From Rhodopirellula bahusiensis (lineage in GTDB: Bacteria > Planctomycetota > Planctomycetia > Pirellulales > Pirellulaceae): a stretch of DNA of 64,000 nt. The stretch spans positions 124,001 through 188,000 of the forward strand of contig NZ_NIZW01000007.1 of assembly GCF_002727185.1 (NCBI RefSeq), written 5' to 3'. Shown here one piece after another: positions 1-9,572 of this stretch; position 1 is the first letter of the stretch; each line of letters begins with the position of its first letter. A program made the translations under genes and the position numbers. The notes beneath the pieces were generated by a model. The model made no database searches, had not been told where the DNA came from, and worked only from the letters and a program-made list of their open reading frames with translations.

Positions 1-651
1 TACATTCGAAACAGCGTCGCCTATGACATCGCAGCACAAATGCGTTACGCGAGCAAATCGCTCGAGTCATCCGTCACGGAGATCATGCAGAATCGTCTTC
101 AACCTGGCATCGGTGGATTGATCGCCGTTTCACAAACCGGCGAGATCGTGATGCAGCACAACACACCTGGAATGAGCTGCGCTGCAGCCGACAGCACCGG
201 ACGATTCGAGACGCACTTGATCCTCGATAACGGCGGAGCCCCAGCGGACACAACGGACCAAACAAACTCACCCGAGTCGGAAATCACGGCTCTGATTCAA
301 CAGCAAGCCAGCGACTGGAACGCAGGCGACGTCGACGCGTTCATGAATGTCTACTGGAAGAGCGACCAGCTCACGTTCTCATCCGGAGGCGACGTGACTC
401 GAGGTTTCGATGCGACGATGCAGCGATACAAGAAACGCTATCCCACTTCGAAAGAAATGGGAAAGCTCACGTTCACGGAGCTCGAATTCTTGCCACTCGG
501 CGACGCTGCCATGCAAGTCCTGGGAGTCTGGAAACTCGAACGAGACGAACCGATGGGCGGCCGATTCACGCTCGTGTTCCAGCGTTTTCCGGAGGGCTGG
601 CGAATCGTCCACGATCACACTTCCAAGTTCCCTGATCCATCGCCTCAATGA
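1..651 (+). CDS. Isoaspartyl peptidase/L-asparaginase C-terminus fused to SnoaL-like domain (5' partial)
   Basis: The frame is open from base 1, so the gene starts upstream of the window; the ATG at 40 is internal. The first ~65 visible residues match the end of the beta-subunit of the Ntn-hydrolase isoaspartyl peptidase/asparaginase family: an AYDIAAQM helix, then GIGGLIAVSQTGEI and a HNTPGM stretch, as in E. coli IaaA. That family cleaves isoaspartyl dipeptides or asparagine after autoproteolysis at a Thr that would lie upstream. After a ~20-residue Asp/Thr/Ser-rich linker, about 125 residues form a DUF4440/SnoaL-like (NTF2-fold) domain, with an ASDWNAGDVDAFMNVY start and a GWRIVHDHTS end. 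The asparaginase match is recognised from memory of the family. The role of the NTF2-like tail is unknown; ligand binding or oligomerisation are guesses. Confidence 0.8.
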   Translation, partial: YIRNSVAYDIAAQMRYASKSLESSVTEIMQNRLQPGIGGLIAVSQTGEIVMQHNTPGMSCAAADSTGRFETHLILDNGGAPADTTDQTNSPESEITALIQQQASDWNAGDVDAFMNVYWKSDQLTFSSGGDVTRGFDATMQRYKKRYPTSKEMGKLTFTELEFLPLGDAAMQVLGVWKLERDEPMGGRFTLVFQRFPEGWRIVHDHTSKFPDPSPQ

Positions 652-779
652 TGAACCAACGGGCATCGCAGCGATCGAGACGACGGACGAATCAGCCTTC
701 GTTCGTTTCCGACCGCCCCGCGTGCTAAACTCTCCCGTCATGGATCACCGCATTTCAATCCTCTTTGATCGTGACGAGC

Positions 780-3700
780 ATGGATTTCTGTTTCGGAAAG
801 GGCCTCTCTTCCAGCGTGTGTTGGTTGACGCTGGCTTTGGTCATTGCCGCTGCATCAGATTCCCTGGCGGTTGATTTCAACCGAGACATTCGCCCGATTC
901 TCTCGGAAAACTGCTTCCATTGTCACGGACCGGACGCCGCCTCACGAGAAGCCGATCTGCGGATCGACACACAGGACGGTTCGCGTCAAGAACTTTCCGG
1001 AACCGCGGCGATCGTCCCGCACCAGCCCGAGCAAAGTGAACTGATTGATCGGATCTTTTCCGAGGATCCCGATTTGCGGATGCCCCCGGCTGACTCCAAA
1101 CGCAAACTATCAGCCCACCAGAAATCGCTCCTGCAGCAATGGATTGCGGAGGGCGGCGAGTACGAACAGCACTGGGCGTTCATTGCTCCGACTCGGCCTG
1201 TTGTTCCCACCCCAGATCGAGTCGCTTGGTCATCGCATCCGGTGGACCGTTTCGTTTGGGATCGCTTGCAAGCCCGCGGCCTCCATCCATCACAACGCGC
1301 CGACCGACGGACACTGATTCGCCGAGTCTCACTCGACCTCACGGGTCTGCCTCCCACGCCGGACCAAGTCGACTCGTTTATCAACGATCCCGATTGGAAC
1401 GCCTACGAAAAATTGGTGGATCGGTTGCTGGCTGCAGAGCAATTTGGCGAACGCTGGGCCAGACCTTGGCTGGACTTGGCCCGCTATGCCGATTCGAACG
1501 GATTCCAAGCCGATCAATTGCGAGACAGTTGGGCGTATCGCGACTGGGTGATCAAGGCGTTGAACGACGACATGCCGTTTGATCAGTTCACAATCGAACA
1601 ACTCGCCGGCGACTTGTTGCCGGACGCAACGATCGATCAAAAGATCGCTACGGGATTTCATCGGACCGTCACCTGCAACGTCGAAGCCGGTGTCCATCCA
1701 GAAGAAAACCGCGTGAACCAGGTGGTTGATCGAGTCAACGCGACCGCCACCGCATGGTTGGGAATGACCATTGAATGTGCCCAGTGTCACGATCACAAAT
1801 ACGATCCGGTCAGCCAGGAAGAGTACTACAAGCTCTTCGCGTTTTTCAACAACACACCGATGGAGGTCGAAAACCCAAGTGGCAAAGGCGTGTCCTTTGA
1901 CTTCTGGGGCCCCAAGATGGACTTGCCTCTTTCTCCCGAACAAGCAACCACCCAAAGCCATCTGCAGGCCGAAATCGCTTCGCTCCAAACAAAACGAGAA
2001 GCCGTTCTGAAAGCAGGTGATTGGATGGGCTGGACGAAACGACTTCGAACGGCACTCGACACACCGCCTCAGTGGCAAACACTGCCGATCGCTTCCGTTG
2101 AAACGACCGGCGGAGAAGACTTCGAAATCCTGGATGACCAATCGATCTTGTTCCAGGGCAGGCTGCCCGACACGACTGTTTACGAGATCACCTGCAGTGA
2201 AATTCCAGCGGATGTTGTCGGATGGAAGGTCGAAGCCCTGACGCATCCTGAACTCCCTGGAACCGGCCCAGGTCGCGGTGATGCCGTGCGATCCAATTTC
2301 ATTCTGAGTGAATTGGAGGTGGCGGTTGTCTCACAGGACGGCACCGCAAACTCCCCCATGACACTTCACTCACCATCCGCCGACTACTCTCAACCCAATT
2401 GGCCAGTCGCCAACGCGATTGACGGTGATCCGAAAACAGGGTGGGCGATTGGACAGAAGTTCCAACAATCTCACTGGGCGCAGTTTCTGCTCGAAGAGCC
2501 GCTCGGTTCCAATCCCGATGCCACGTTGCGATTTCGATTGGAACAAAACTACGGAAGAGGCCGAACGATCGGTCGCGTGCGTCTCTCGGCACTGTGTGGC
2601 GATGCGATCGCATTCGATGTCCCCGAAGAAGTGGCAGCAGCGGCAAAGAAACAACCGGAGGACCGATCACCGAGCGAACAAACGAAGCTTCAAAACCACT
2701 TCGAAGCATCCAATCCCAAGGCTCGTTCGCTGCAACGACGCATTCAAAAACTGACCAAGCAACTCAATGCGATCCAGCCTGACACCACGCTTGTCATGGT
2801 GGAATTGGAAAAGCAACGGGAAACGTTTTTGATGCAACGCGGCGACTACTTGTCACCAGATATCAAAGTCGCGGCGGGGACACCGATGGCTCTCCATCGA
2901 ATGAACGAGAACCTTCCGAAGAATCGCTTGGGTCTGGCCAATTGGCTGGTGGATCCTTCGAATCCGCTAACCGCTCGGGTGACAGTCAACCGCTGGTGGG
3001 CTCAGTTGTTCGGTCATGGAATTGTCAGCACGCTGGAAGACTTTGGCACTCAGTCGTCGCCTCCAACGCATCCGGATTTGCTCGACTGGTTGGCCGTTGA
3101 ATTGGTTGAATCAGGTTGGTCCATGAAGCACGTCCTGAAGACGATTGTGACCTCCGAAACCTACATGCAAGATTCCAAAGTCTCGGCGGAACAAATCGAA
3201 GCGGATCCCGCGAACAAATGGTACGCCCGGGGACCACGCTTTCGCATGTCAGCGGAAATGATTCGCGACAATGCCTTGGCCGTCAGCGGTTTGCTCTCAA
3301 CCAAGATGCATGGTCCTCCCATCATGCCCTACCAACCCAAAGGAATCTGGCGCCAAGTCGGCCGGAACGAACCCAAATGGGTCGCGGCAACCGACCAAGA
3401 CCGCTACCGACGTGGCATCTATGTGATTTGGCGACGTGCTGCACCCTATCCCAGCTTTGTGAATTTCGATGGACCGGACCGAAGCTCTTGCGTCGTCGGC
3501 CGGCCGAGAACCAACACTCCGCTACAAGCCCTGACGTTGCTCAACGATCCCGCCTACGTGGAAATGGCTCTCGGGCTCGCAATTCGAATCCTACGTGAAC
3601 ACCCAAACGCGGACGAAGCCCAACGACTTTCAGGAGCGTTCCAAATCGTGTTGGCACGACAGCCGGACGAACAAGAATCCTCCCGTCTGTTGGCGTTTTA

Positions 3701-3887
3701 TCGCGAGCGAAAAGCACACCTCCAAGCTCATCCCCAAGAAGCCCGGCAACTCGTCCGTGGGAATTCGTTCCCCATGCCCGACAACCCGTTGTCGCTCACC
3801 TCGTCTTCAACCGACATCGAACTGTCCGCTTGGTTCTATGTTGCCAACGTCTTGCTGAATCTGGACGAGACAATCACGAAGGACTGA
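780..3887 (+). CDS. PSCyt1/DUF1549/DUF1553 planctomycete cytochrome-like protein
   Basis: Large secreted protein of about 1035 residues, of the planctomycete family PSCyt1-PSCyt2(DUF1549)-PSD1(DUF1553). The ATG at 780 is preferred over the upstream TTG at 765 or GTG at 771, because it leads into a hydrophobic signal segment ending near residue 30. A CFHCH motif at about 45-49 fits a c-type haem site (CxxCH), followed by the family's LRID segment. The DUF1549 part contains a second CxxCH (CAQCH). DUF1553 occupies the last ~300 residues, with the [15 protein letters not shown] and [13 protein letters not shown] signatures. A divergent jelly-roll-like region lies between them. The next gene encodes a DUF1501 protein 43 bases downstream, the usual partner of this family. 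The biochemical role is not established; electron transfer linked to polymer degradation has been suggested from context. Confidence 0.9.
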   Translation: MDFCFGKGLSSSVCWLTLALVIAAASDSLAVDFNRDIRPILSENCFHCHGPDAASREADLRIDTQDGSRQELSGTAAIVPHQPEQSELIDRIFSEDPDLRMPPADSKRKLSAHQKSLLQQWIAEGGEYEQHWAFIAPTRPVVPTPDRVAWSSHPVDRFVWDRLQARGLHPSQRADRRTLIRRVSLDLTGLPPTPDQVDSFINDPDWNAYEKLVDRLLAAEQFGERWARPWLDLARYADSNGFQADQLRDSWAYRDWVIKALNDDMPFDQFTIEQLAGDLLPDATIDQKIATGFHRTVTCNVEAGVHPEENRVNQVVDRVNATATAWLGMTIECAQCHDHKYDPVSQEEYYKLFAFFNNTPMEVENPSGKGVSFDFWGPKMDLPLSPEQATTQSHLQAEIASLQTKREAVLKAGDWMGWTKRLRTALDTPPQWQTLPIASVETTGGEDFEILDDQSILFQGRLPDTTVYEITCSEIPADVVGWKVEALTHPELPGTGPGRGDAVRSNFILSELEVAVVSQDGTANSPMTLHSPSADYSQPNWPVANAIDGDPKTGWAIGQKFQQSHWAQFLLEEPLGSNPDATLRFRLEQNYGRGRTIGRVRLSALCGDAIAFDVPEEVAAAAKKQPEDRSPSEQTKLQNHFEASNPKARSLQRRIQKLTKQLNAIQPDTTLVMVELEKQRETFLMQRGDYLSPDIKVAAGTPMALHRMNENLPKNRLGLANWLVDPSNPLTARVTVNRWWAQLFGHGIVSTLEDFGTQSSPPTHPDLLDWLAVELVESGWSMKHVLKTIVTSETYMQDSKVSAEQIEADPANKWYARGPRFRMSAEMIRDNALAVSGLLSTKMHGPPIMPYQPKGIWRQVGRNEPKWVAATDQDRYRRGIYVIWRRAAPYPSFVNFDGPDRSSCVVGRPRTNTPLQALTLLNDPAYVEMALGLAIRILREHPNADEAQRLSGAFQIVLARQPDEQESSRLLAFYRERKAHLQAHPQEARQLVRGNSFPMPDNPLSLTSSSTDIELSAWFYVANVLLNLDETITKD

Positions 3888-3930
3888 AGCCACTCCGCAA
3901 GTCCCCCCTTCTTCAAAACAAACGTCGACG

Positions 3931-5409
3931 ATGCCTCCTTACCAATCGAAACAACCGTTCGAGGATGCCGCCGCAGCAACGGTTGCCAACGCAACTCGCC
4001 GGCAACTCTTTCAACGCACCGGCATGGGACTCGGTGGATTCGCACTGACGTCCCTGTTTCAAGCCGAACAAAATCGTGCCTTCGGGCAAGAGCAGACGGG
4101 TCGCGTCCTCGGAACCCATCATCCTGCACGAGCCAAGAGTGTGATCTACATCCACATGGTCGGTGCCCCGTCACACCTGGATCTGTTCGACCACAAACCC
4201 GTTCTGCAAGAGCGTTCAGGACAACTGTGCCCGGATGAATTCTTCAACGGAAAGCAACTGGCGTTCATTCGCGAACAACCCAAGTTGTTTGGCACTCCAA
4301 CGGATCAAGCTTTCCAGTTCCAACGCTGCGGAGAATCAGGGGCAGAAATTTCGAATCTGATGCCAAACCTGCAGTCGGTTGCAGACGAATTGTGTTTCAT
4401 CAAAACGCTTCACACTGACCAATTCAATCACGCGCCGGCACAAATGTTCTTGCTCAGCGGCTTTGAACGCTTTGGTCGGCCCAGCATCGGGTCTTGGGTG
4501 AGTTACGGAATCGGAAGTGAGAACAAAAATCTGCCGGACTTTGTCACCCTGATCACGGGACAAGTTTTAGGAGCAGGCAACAGTGCCTGGGGCAGTGGAT
4601 TTTTACCAACGGTTCATCAGGGGATTGAGTTTCGTAGCCAAGGCGATCCAGTCCTCTTCTTATCCAACCCCGAGGGCATGCAACCGTCTGACCGTCGAAA
4701 GGTTGTCGATGCCGTCAAAGATCTCAACGCATTGCGTTTGGATGACGTTGGTGACCCGGAAATCTCGACTCGCATCAGCCAGTACGAGATGGCGTATCGG
4801 ATGCAAACCTCCGTGCCCGAGTTGATGAACATTGACGATGAAACGGCCGAGGTTCATCAGATGTATGGCACAAAACCCGGCAAAACGAGCTTCGCCAACA
4901 ACTGCTTGCTCGCCCGACGTCTGGTCGAACGCGGAGTGCGTTTTGTTCAACTGTTCGATCAAGGATGGGATCACCACGGCAACATCGTGAATCGCTTGTC
5001 AGCGAAAACGAAAGAGGTCGACCAACCCATCGCGGCGTTGATCAAAGATCTCAAACAACGAGGGATGCTGGACGACACGCTCGTGGTCTGGGCCGCTGAA
5101 TTTGGTCGAACCCCAATGGCACAAGCGAGCAACGGCGGCGGCACGCCGACGAAAGTCGGGCGAGATCACCACAAAGAAGCTTTCACCATTTGGATGGCAG
5201 GCGGAGGCACGAAGAGCGGACACACCCACGGAATGACCGACGAACTGGGCTATGGGATCGCAGAAGATGGAGTGCATGTTCACGACCTGAACGCCACCAT
5301 CCTGCATCTGCTCGGGATCGATCATGAGCGGCTGACATTCCGCTACCAAGGACGCCAGTTTCGACTCACCGACGTGCACGGAAACGTTGTCAACGACATC
5401 ATCAGTTGA
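3931..5409 (+). CDS. DUF1501 domain protein with twin-arginine-like signal
   Basis: A 492-residue protein of the DUF1501 family, which has an alkaline-phosphatase/sulfatase-like fold. The N-terminus carries an [14 protein letters not shown] stretch near residues 23-36, resembling a Tat signal, so folded export is likely. Family landmarks are visible: [20 protein letters not shown], the [19 protein letters not shown] helix, WDHHGN, and [13 protein letters not shown] with GRDHH. The last two probably line the metal site. It follows the DUF1549/DUF1553 gene in the same direction, and the two-gene unit is very common in planctomycetes. Function is unproven; hydrolysis of an ester or sulfate is inferred from the fold only. 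Confidence 0.9.
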   Translation: MPPYQSKQPFEDAAAATVANATRRQLFQRTGMGLGGFALTSLFQAEQNRAFGQEQTGRVLGTHHPARAKSVIYIHMVGAPSHLDLFDHKPVLQERSGQLCPDEFFNGKQLAFIREQPKLFGTPTDQAFQFQRCGESGAEISNLMPNLQSVADELCFIKTLHTDQFNHAPAQMFLLSGFERFGRPSIGSWVSYGIGSENKNLPDFVTLITGQVLGAGNSAWGSGFLPTVHQGIEFRSQGDPVLFLSNPEGMQPSDRRKVVDAVKDLNALRLDDVGDPEISTRISQYEMAYRMQTSVPELMNIDDETAEVHQMYGTKPGKTSFANNCLLARRLVERGVRFVQLFDQGWDHHGNIVNRLSAKTKEVDQPIAALIKDLKQRGMLDDTLVVWAAEFGRTPMAQASNGGGTPTKVGRDHHKEAFTIWMAGGGTKSGHTHGMTDELGYGIAEDGVHVHDLNATILHLLGIDHERLTFRYQGRQFRLTDVHGNVVNDIIS

Positions 5410-5439
5410 CATCTTGCCACGATCGCCCGGCGCATCGCG

Positions 5440-7197
5440 TCATTCGGCGGGCTGTCGGGTGATGGTGAGTCCGTTCAATTCAATCATGACGCCGTCCTGG
5501 TCGGCTCGGTGCAAAGCCAGTGTTGAGGAACCAGCGGCAAGGTCAACGACTCCGATTGAGTGCTGCTGAAACGTCAGCATCCGTCGCGGAGTCGCCTTGG
5601 AATCCAAATCGGGCCGAACAACGCTTTCCATCGCGAATCGCGGAAGATTGGTGGTGACTTCTTGGTTGCCCGTCGTCAGCACGACCGCTGCCGAATCCGA
5701 ATCGCAAACGTAGTGGATCACGATTTCGTATCGGCCAGCGTCCTTCACGAGGATCGGCCAACGGATCCGATCCTGCGTTGACGCCCAGCGATCGACCCAA
5801 CTGTGTGCCCATGAAATTTCGTCGGCAAACCCGACTCCTCCTTCGAGCTTGGCATCCACGGCGGGCACAAAGACCGAACGCATCGGTTCAATGGGAACAG
5901 GCCGTACCGCCGTGATACTGGGTGTGATCTCCTGCACATATTCTTGGATCTGTGATCGCAACTGCTTCGTCAATTCCGGATGACTCGACGCGACATCGGT
6001 GGTTTGGCCGGGGTCGGTCGTCATGTCAAACAATGCCGCCTTGGACTTCTCGATCGTCAATCGATGAGTGTTGGTTCGCACCGCCGCCTTGCCAAACTTC
6101 TGCAATTGCAACTGGTTGGGTCGATAGGTCAGGATCGAGCGGTCGTCGAGCTCGGCATCGGATCCATCGCGAATCAATTTGGCCAAGCTTCTTCCGTCCA
6201 GAGGCTTTTCCGTTGTCATAGGAATGTCACACCACTGAGCCAGCGTTGGCAGCAGATCAACGTGCGCCGCAATTTGAGAGATCGTCTGCGGCTCAATCTT
6301 TCCCGGCCAGCGAATGAAACATGGCACGCGACAGCCTCCTTCATGAACACTGCCTTTGGCGCCACGCATTCCACCGTTGAAGCGTTTTCCGTTGGGCCCG
6401 TTGTCTGTCAAAAACACAACGATGGTTTCCTCGTTCAACGAATGATCGGCAAGGCACTTCAACAATCGAGAAACATTGGTGTCGATGTTTTGCACCATCG
6501 CGTACACGGCCGCTGTTTTCTCGTCGATCGTGCCGTCGTTGTACTGATCGAACAATTCTTGTGGCACCTGAAAGGGACCGTGCGGCGCGTTAAACGGCAC
6601 ACAACAAAAGAACGGATGATCGTGATGGACGTTGACAAATTCGATCGCCGCGTCCGTCAAAACATCGGTGATGTATCCCTCGGTTTGCACCGGCGTGCCG
6701 TTTCGCTCCAGCAACGCGTCGTCGTAAAGATTGAAATGCCCGCCACAGAACCCAAAGAATTCATCGAAACCTTGTCCATTGGGGTGCAGCGGCATCTGAG
6801 CGCCATTGTGCCACTTCCCAAAGCAGCCTGTCGCGTAGCCAGCCGCCTGGAACATCTCCGCAAGTGTCGTTTCCTCATCCCGCATCACTTCACGGCGTCC
6901 CGTGACCCCGGCGACTCCGGTGCGTTCCGGATAACGCCCGGTCAACAAGGCGGCTCGCGTCGGAGCACACACGGGGGAAACATAAAAACGATCCAGTCGT
7001 GCACTTTGGTTTGCCAGAGCGTCCAACGTTGGCGTTGAGATTTTCGAATTCCCATGCGACGCAAGATCACCCCATCCCTGATCGTCCGTCAAAATCAAAA
7101 GGACGTTCGGGTGTTCCACGGTCTCAGCCTGAACCGCCCCGACGACAAGCATCTTCGAAAGCAACAACGCGATGGTGCAAAAAACGATCTTCGTCAT
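5440..7197 (-). CDS. Secreted sulfatase with C-terminal beta-sandwich-like domain
   Basis: A 585-residue family S1 sulfatase. A signal peptide ends near AVQA (residue 24). The metal-binding NVLLILTDDQGWGD motif is at 31-44, and the active-site signature CAPTR at 77-81 contains the Cys (C77) that is oxidised to formylglycine in this family, followed by LLTGRYPERTG. The catalytic core ends near residue 430. The remaining ~150 residues have the strand-rich pattern of a carbohydrate-binding or jelly-roll module (RIRWPILVKDAGRYEI, VDLAAGSSTLALHRA). The gene is convergent with the DUF1501 gene (30-base gap) and divergent from the epimerase gene (under 90 bases). The substrate is unknown; a sulfated glycan is likely, and an arylsulfatase label would be too specific. 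Confidence 0.93.
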   Translation of the reverse strand: MTKIVFCTIALLLSKMLVVGAVQAETVEHPNVLLILTDDQGWGDLASHGNSKISTPTLDALANQSARLDRFYVSPVCAPTRAALLTGRYPERTGVAGVTGRREVMRDEETTLAEMFQAAGYATGCFGKWHNGAQMPLHPNGQGFDEFFGFCGGHFNLYDDALLERNGTPVQTEGYITDVLTDAAIEFVNVHHDHPFFCCVPFNAPHGPFQVPQELFDQYNDGTIDEKTAAVYAMVQNIDTNVSRLLKCLADHSLNEETIVVFLTDNGPNGKRFNGGMRGAKGSVHEGGCRVPCFIRWPGKIEPQTISQIAAHVDLLPTLAQWCDIPMTTEKPLDGRSLAKLIRDGSDAELDDRSILTYRPNQLQLQKFGKAAVRTNTHRLTIEKSKAALFDMTTDPGQTTDVASSHPELTKQLRSQIQEYVQEITPSITAVRPVPIEPMRSVFVPAVDAKLEGGVGFADEISWAHSWVDRWASTQDRIRWPILVKDAGRYEIVIHYVCDSDSAAVVLTTGNQEVTTNLPRFAMESVVRPDLDSKATPRRMLTFQQHSIGVVDLAAGSSTLALHRADQDGVMIELNGLTITRQPAE

Positions 7198-7281
7198 TCG
7201 GATCCTCGGTGGGTCGAGAGAGGTGGGAGCACAATGTTAGACTTGCGAACAAAACATTGGACCACAATCTGGCGGCAGAAA

Positions 7282-8319
7282 ATGACAGTTGACTTGTCTG
7301 AACGGATCGAATCTGAAACGCAACTGGACGCATTGCTGGCCCGACCAAGCGATGCATTGGTCGAATTCATGCATCAACTTGATGGCGACCTGATCATCTT
7401 GGGGATTGCCGGGAAGATGGGCGTCAGCTTGGGACAACTGGCTGTCGCCGCGATCAAAAAGGCAGGCGTGTCGAAGAATGTATATGGCGTGGCACGATTC
7501 TCCGACGCGGACGCTCGTGCTCGTTTGGAATCAGCCGGTGTGCAAACGATTCAGTGTGACTTGCTTGATCGAGAAGCTGTCGCCCAACTTCCTTCCGTGC
7601 CCAACGTCTTGTTCATGGCCGGCCGGAAATTTGGAACCGAAGGCACGGAACCTCTGACTTGGGCGATGAACATGATGGCCCCTGCGAACGTTGCCCATCA
7701 CTTTCGCGAATGCAAGATCGTTGCCTTTTCGACGGGCTGTGTTTACCCGCTGGCTGCAGTGGATCAACAACCGACCGAACTCACGCCACCGGGGCCGATC
7801 GGCGAGTACGCTCAATCGTGTCTCGGGCGTGAACGCATGTTCGAGTACGGCAGCCTTGAGTGGGGAACTCCCGTCTGTCTGTACCGACTGAACTACGCGA
7901 TCGACCTGAGATACGGGGTGCTGCATGATATCGCCGCCAAGATTTGGAACGAGCAGCCCGTCGACAATTCCATTCAAGCCTTCAACGTGATTTGGCAGGG
8001 AGATGCGAATCATCAAGCTTTGATGTGCCTGGACCATTGCACCTCGCCAGCCAACGTTCTCAACGTCACCGGTCCAGAAACATTGCTCACCGAAGATGTT
8101 GCTCGTCGATTTGGCGAACTGCTGTACAAGCCCGTGCAATTCACGACCACTCCCAGCGACGCTTCCTACCTGAGCGACAGTTCGGAAGCCAGAAAGCTGT
8201 TCGGAGCTCCGTCCGTTTCGGCCGATCAACTGATTCGCTGGCAAGCACACTGGATCAATATCGGAGGGCGTTCACTGAACAAACCAACGCATTTCGAAGT
8301 CAACGACGGAGCCTATTGA
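7282..8319 (+). CDS. NAD-dependent epimerase/dehydratase family protein
   Basis: Short-chain (extended SDR) protein of ~345 residues. A glycine-rich nucleotide-binding turn in LIILGIAGKMGVSLG lies near residues 32-47. VLFMAGRKFG, FSTGCVYPL and a CLGRERMFEY segment follow; the last is probably where the catalytic Tyr region would lie, but a clean YxxxK is not visible. The ATG at 7282 is chosen because related proteins begin close to it. An in-frame ATG at 7234 has a better ribosome-binding sequence (AGGTGGGA at 7221-7228) and may be the true start, adding 16 residues. The following DapA-like gene begins 4 bases after the stop, so the two are very likely co-transcribed. The pair suggests sugar or sugar-acid metabolism; the substrate cannot be read from the sequence. 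Confidence 0.85.
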   Translation: MTVDLSERIESETQLDALLARPSDALVEFMHQLDGDLIILGIAGKMGVSLGQLAVAAIKKAGVSKNVYGVARFSDADARARLESAGVQTIQCDLLDREAVAQLPSVPNVLFMAGRKFGTEGTEPLTWAMNMMAPANVAHHFRECKIVAFSTGCVYPLAAVDQQPTELTPPGPIGEYAQSCLGRERMFEYGSLEWGTPVCLYRLNYAIDLRYGVLHDIAAKIWNEQPVDNSIQAFNVIWQGDANHQALMCLDHCTSPANVLNVTGPETLLTEDVARRFGELLYKPVQFTTTPSDASYLSDSSEARKLFGAPSVSADQLIRWQAHWINIGGRSLNKPTHFEVNDGAY

Positions 8320-8323
8320 ACCG

Positions 8324-9397
8324 ATGCAAATCAGTGACCTATCGCCCGCCATTCGCGAAAACGTTCGTCGGGGAATCGTCATCCCCGCACAACCGTTGGC
8401 ACTCGATGCCAACCGGCAATTTGACCCGCGATACCAAACGGCGTTGACCCGTTACTACATCGACGCTGGCGCCGGCGGAATCGCGGTCGGCGTTCACTCC
8501 ACCCAATTCGCGATCCGCGATCCATCGATCGCTTTGTACGAACCCGTGTTGCGTTTGACCTCCGAAGTCATTGACGAACACGCCGGTTCGCTAGGCCGTG
8601 AAATCTTCAAGGTCGCGGGAGTCTGCGGGAGAACACCGCAGGCAATCGGTGAAGCGGAATTCGCCCGCTCACAGGGCTACCATGCGTGTTTGTTGAGTTT
8701 GGCGGCCTTGGCCGATTCGACCATCGACGACCTCATTGCTCACTGTCGAGAAGTCGCCTCGGTCATGCCGGTGATCGGTTTCTACCTGCAACCGGCCGTC
8801 GGCGGTTGTGTGCTTCCGTATGAGTTCTGGCGGGAATTTGCCGAGATTGAAAACGTCATCGCGATCAAAGTGGCTGCCTTCAACCGCTATCAGACATTGG
8901 ATGTGGTTCGCGCGATTTGCGACGCAGATCGTGACGACGCAATCACTCTCTACACCGGCAACGATGACAACATCATCGCGGACCTGTTGACGACGTACCG
9001 CATTGTCACAGAGCACGGTGTGAAATCAGTCCGAATTCGCGGCGGGTTGCTCGGGCACTGGTGCGTGTGGACTCGCAAGGCGGTTGAACTGCTCGATGAA
9101 ATTCATTTGATTCTGGATCGCAGCGATGACATTCCTTCTGAATTACTATCTCGCAACATCCAGGTCACGGATTGCAACGCTGCCTTCTTTGATGCCGCCA
9201 ACGGGTTTGCTGGCTGCATCCCCGGAATCCATGAGGTGCTACGTCGGCAAGGCCTGCTGCCCGGAACCTGGTGCCTGGATCCCAAAGAAGTTCTCTCGGA
9301 TGGTCAATCCGAAGAGATCGATCGTGTGATCGCCGCCTACCCAGCTCTCAATGACGATGCGTTCGTGAGCAAAAATCTCCGCCGCTGGCTGAGTTAA
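8324..9397 (+). CDS. Dihydrodipicolinate synthase family protein (DapA-like aldolase)
   Basis: A 357-residue class I aldolase-type (beta/alpha)8 protein of the DHDPS/NAL family. These enzymes form a Schiff base between a Lys and pyruvate or a related oxo acid. The candidate Lys is K182 in NVIAIKVAAFN, a good match to the family's strand 6. The N-terminus has a long VRRGIVIPAQPLALDANRQFD lead and the Gly-rich AGAGGIAVGVHSTQFA turn, where true DapA has a GTTGE motif; this argues against lysine biosynthesis. The protein is ~60 residues longer than DapA. It is translationally close to the upstream epimerase gene and is followed by a sulfatase gene, so catabolism of a sugar acid released from a sulfated glycan is a reasonable inference. 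Confidence 0.85.
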   Translation: MQISDLSPAIRENVRRGIVIPAQPLALDANRQFDPRYQTALTRYYIDAGAGGIAVGVHSTQFAIRDPSIALYEPVLRLTSEVIDEHAGSLGREIFKVAGVCGRTPQAIGEAEFARSQGYHACLLSLAALADSTIDDLIAHCREVASVMPVIGFYLQPAVGGCVLPYEFWREFAEIENVIAIKVAAFNRYQTLDVVRAICDADRDDAITLYTGNDDNIIADLLTTYRIVTEHGVKSVRIRGGLLGHWCVWTRKAVELLDEIHLILDRSDDIPSELLSRNIQVTDCNAAFFDAANGFAGCIPGIHEVLRRQGLLPGTWCLDPKEVLSDGQSEEIDRVIAAYPALNDDAFVSKNLRRWLS

Positions 9398-9442
9398 CAA
9401 TTTATGCCGTGACGCACGTGAGCAGGAGTCATTGGGCTTCAC

Positions 9443-9504
9443 CACGTAGCAGCGTCTCTCCGAGACGTTGCCATGTGCGAGTCTCAGAGAGACTCGCCTA
9501 CGTG
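9443..9504. repeat. Nested palindromic intergenic repeat
   Basis: An outer inverted repeat, CACGTAG (9443-9449) and CTACGTG (9498-9504), encloses two hairpins: CGTCTC/GAGACG with a 3-base loop (9453-9467) and GAGTCTC/GAGACTC with a 3-base loop (9479-9495). The cloverleaf-like symmetry in a 175-base intergenic gap suggests a dispersed REP/MITE-like element, not a simple terminator. It has no T-run. Copies elsewhere cannot be checked here. Confidence 0.7.
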
Positions 9505-9572
9505 AGGCTTTGCCGAACCAATCCGGCTCATGTGCTTCGGATCGCAGCCCCCCCCTTCTTGGACAAAACCTG

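Noticed and set aside
1329-2246. 305-codon reverse frame inside the DUF1549/DUF1553 gene
   Set aside because: Lies wholly within a well-supported gene, with Arg/Cys-rich composition and no family signature.
5980-7038. 352-codon forward frame opposite the first sulfatase
   Set aside because: Antisense to the conserved sulfatase core including the CAPTR motif; the translation has no recognisable domain.
7531-8250. 239-codon reverse frame opposite the epimerase gene
   Set aside because: Shadow of a conserved gene; no start signal or domain.
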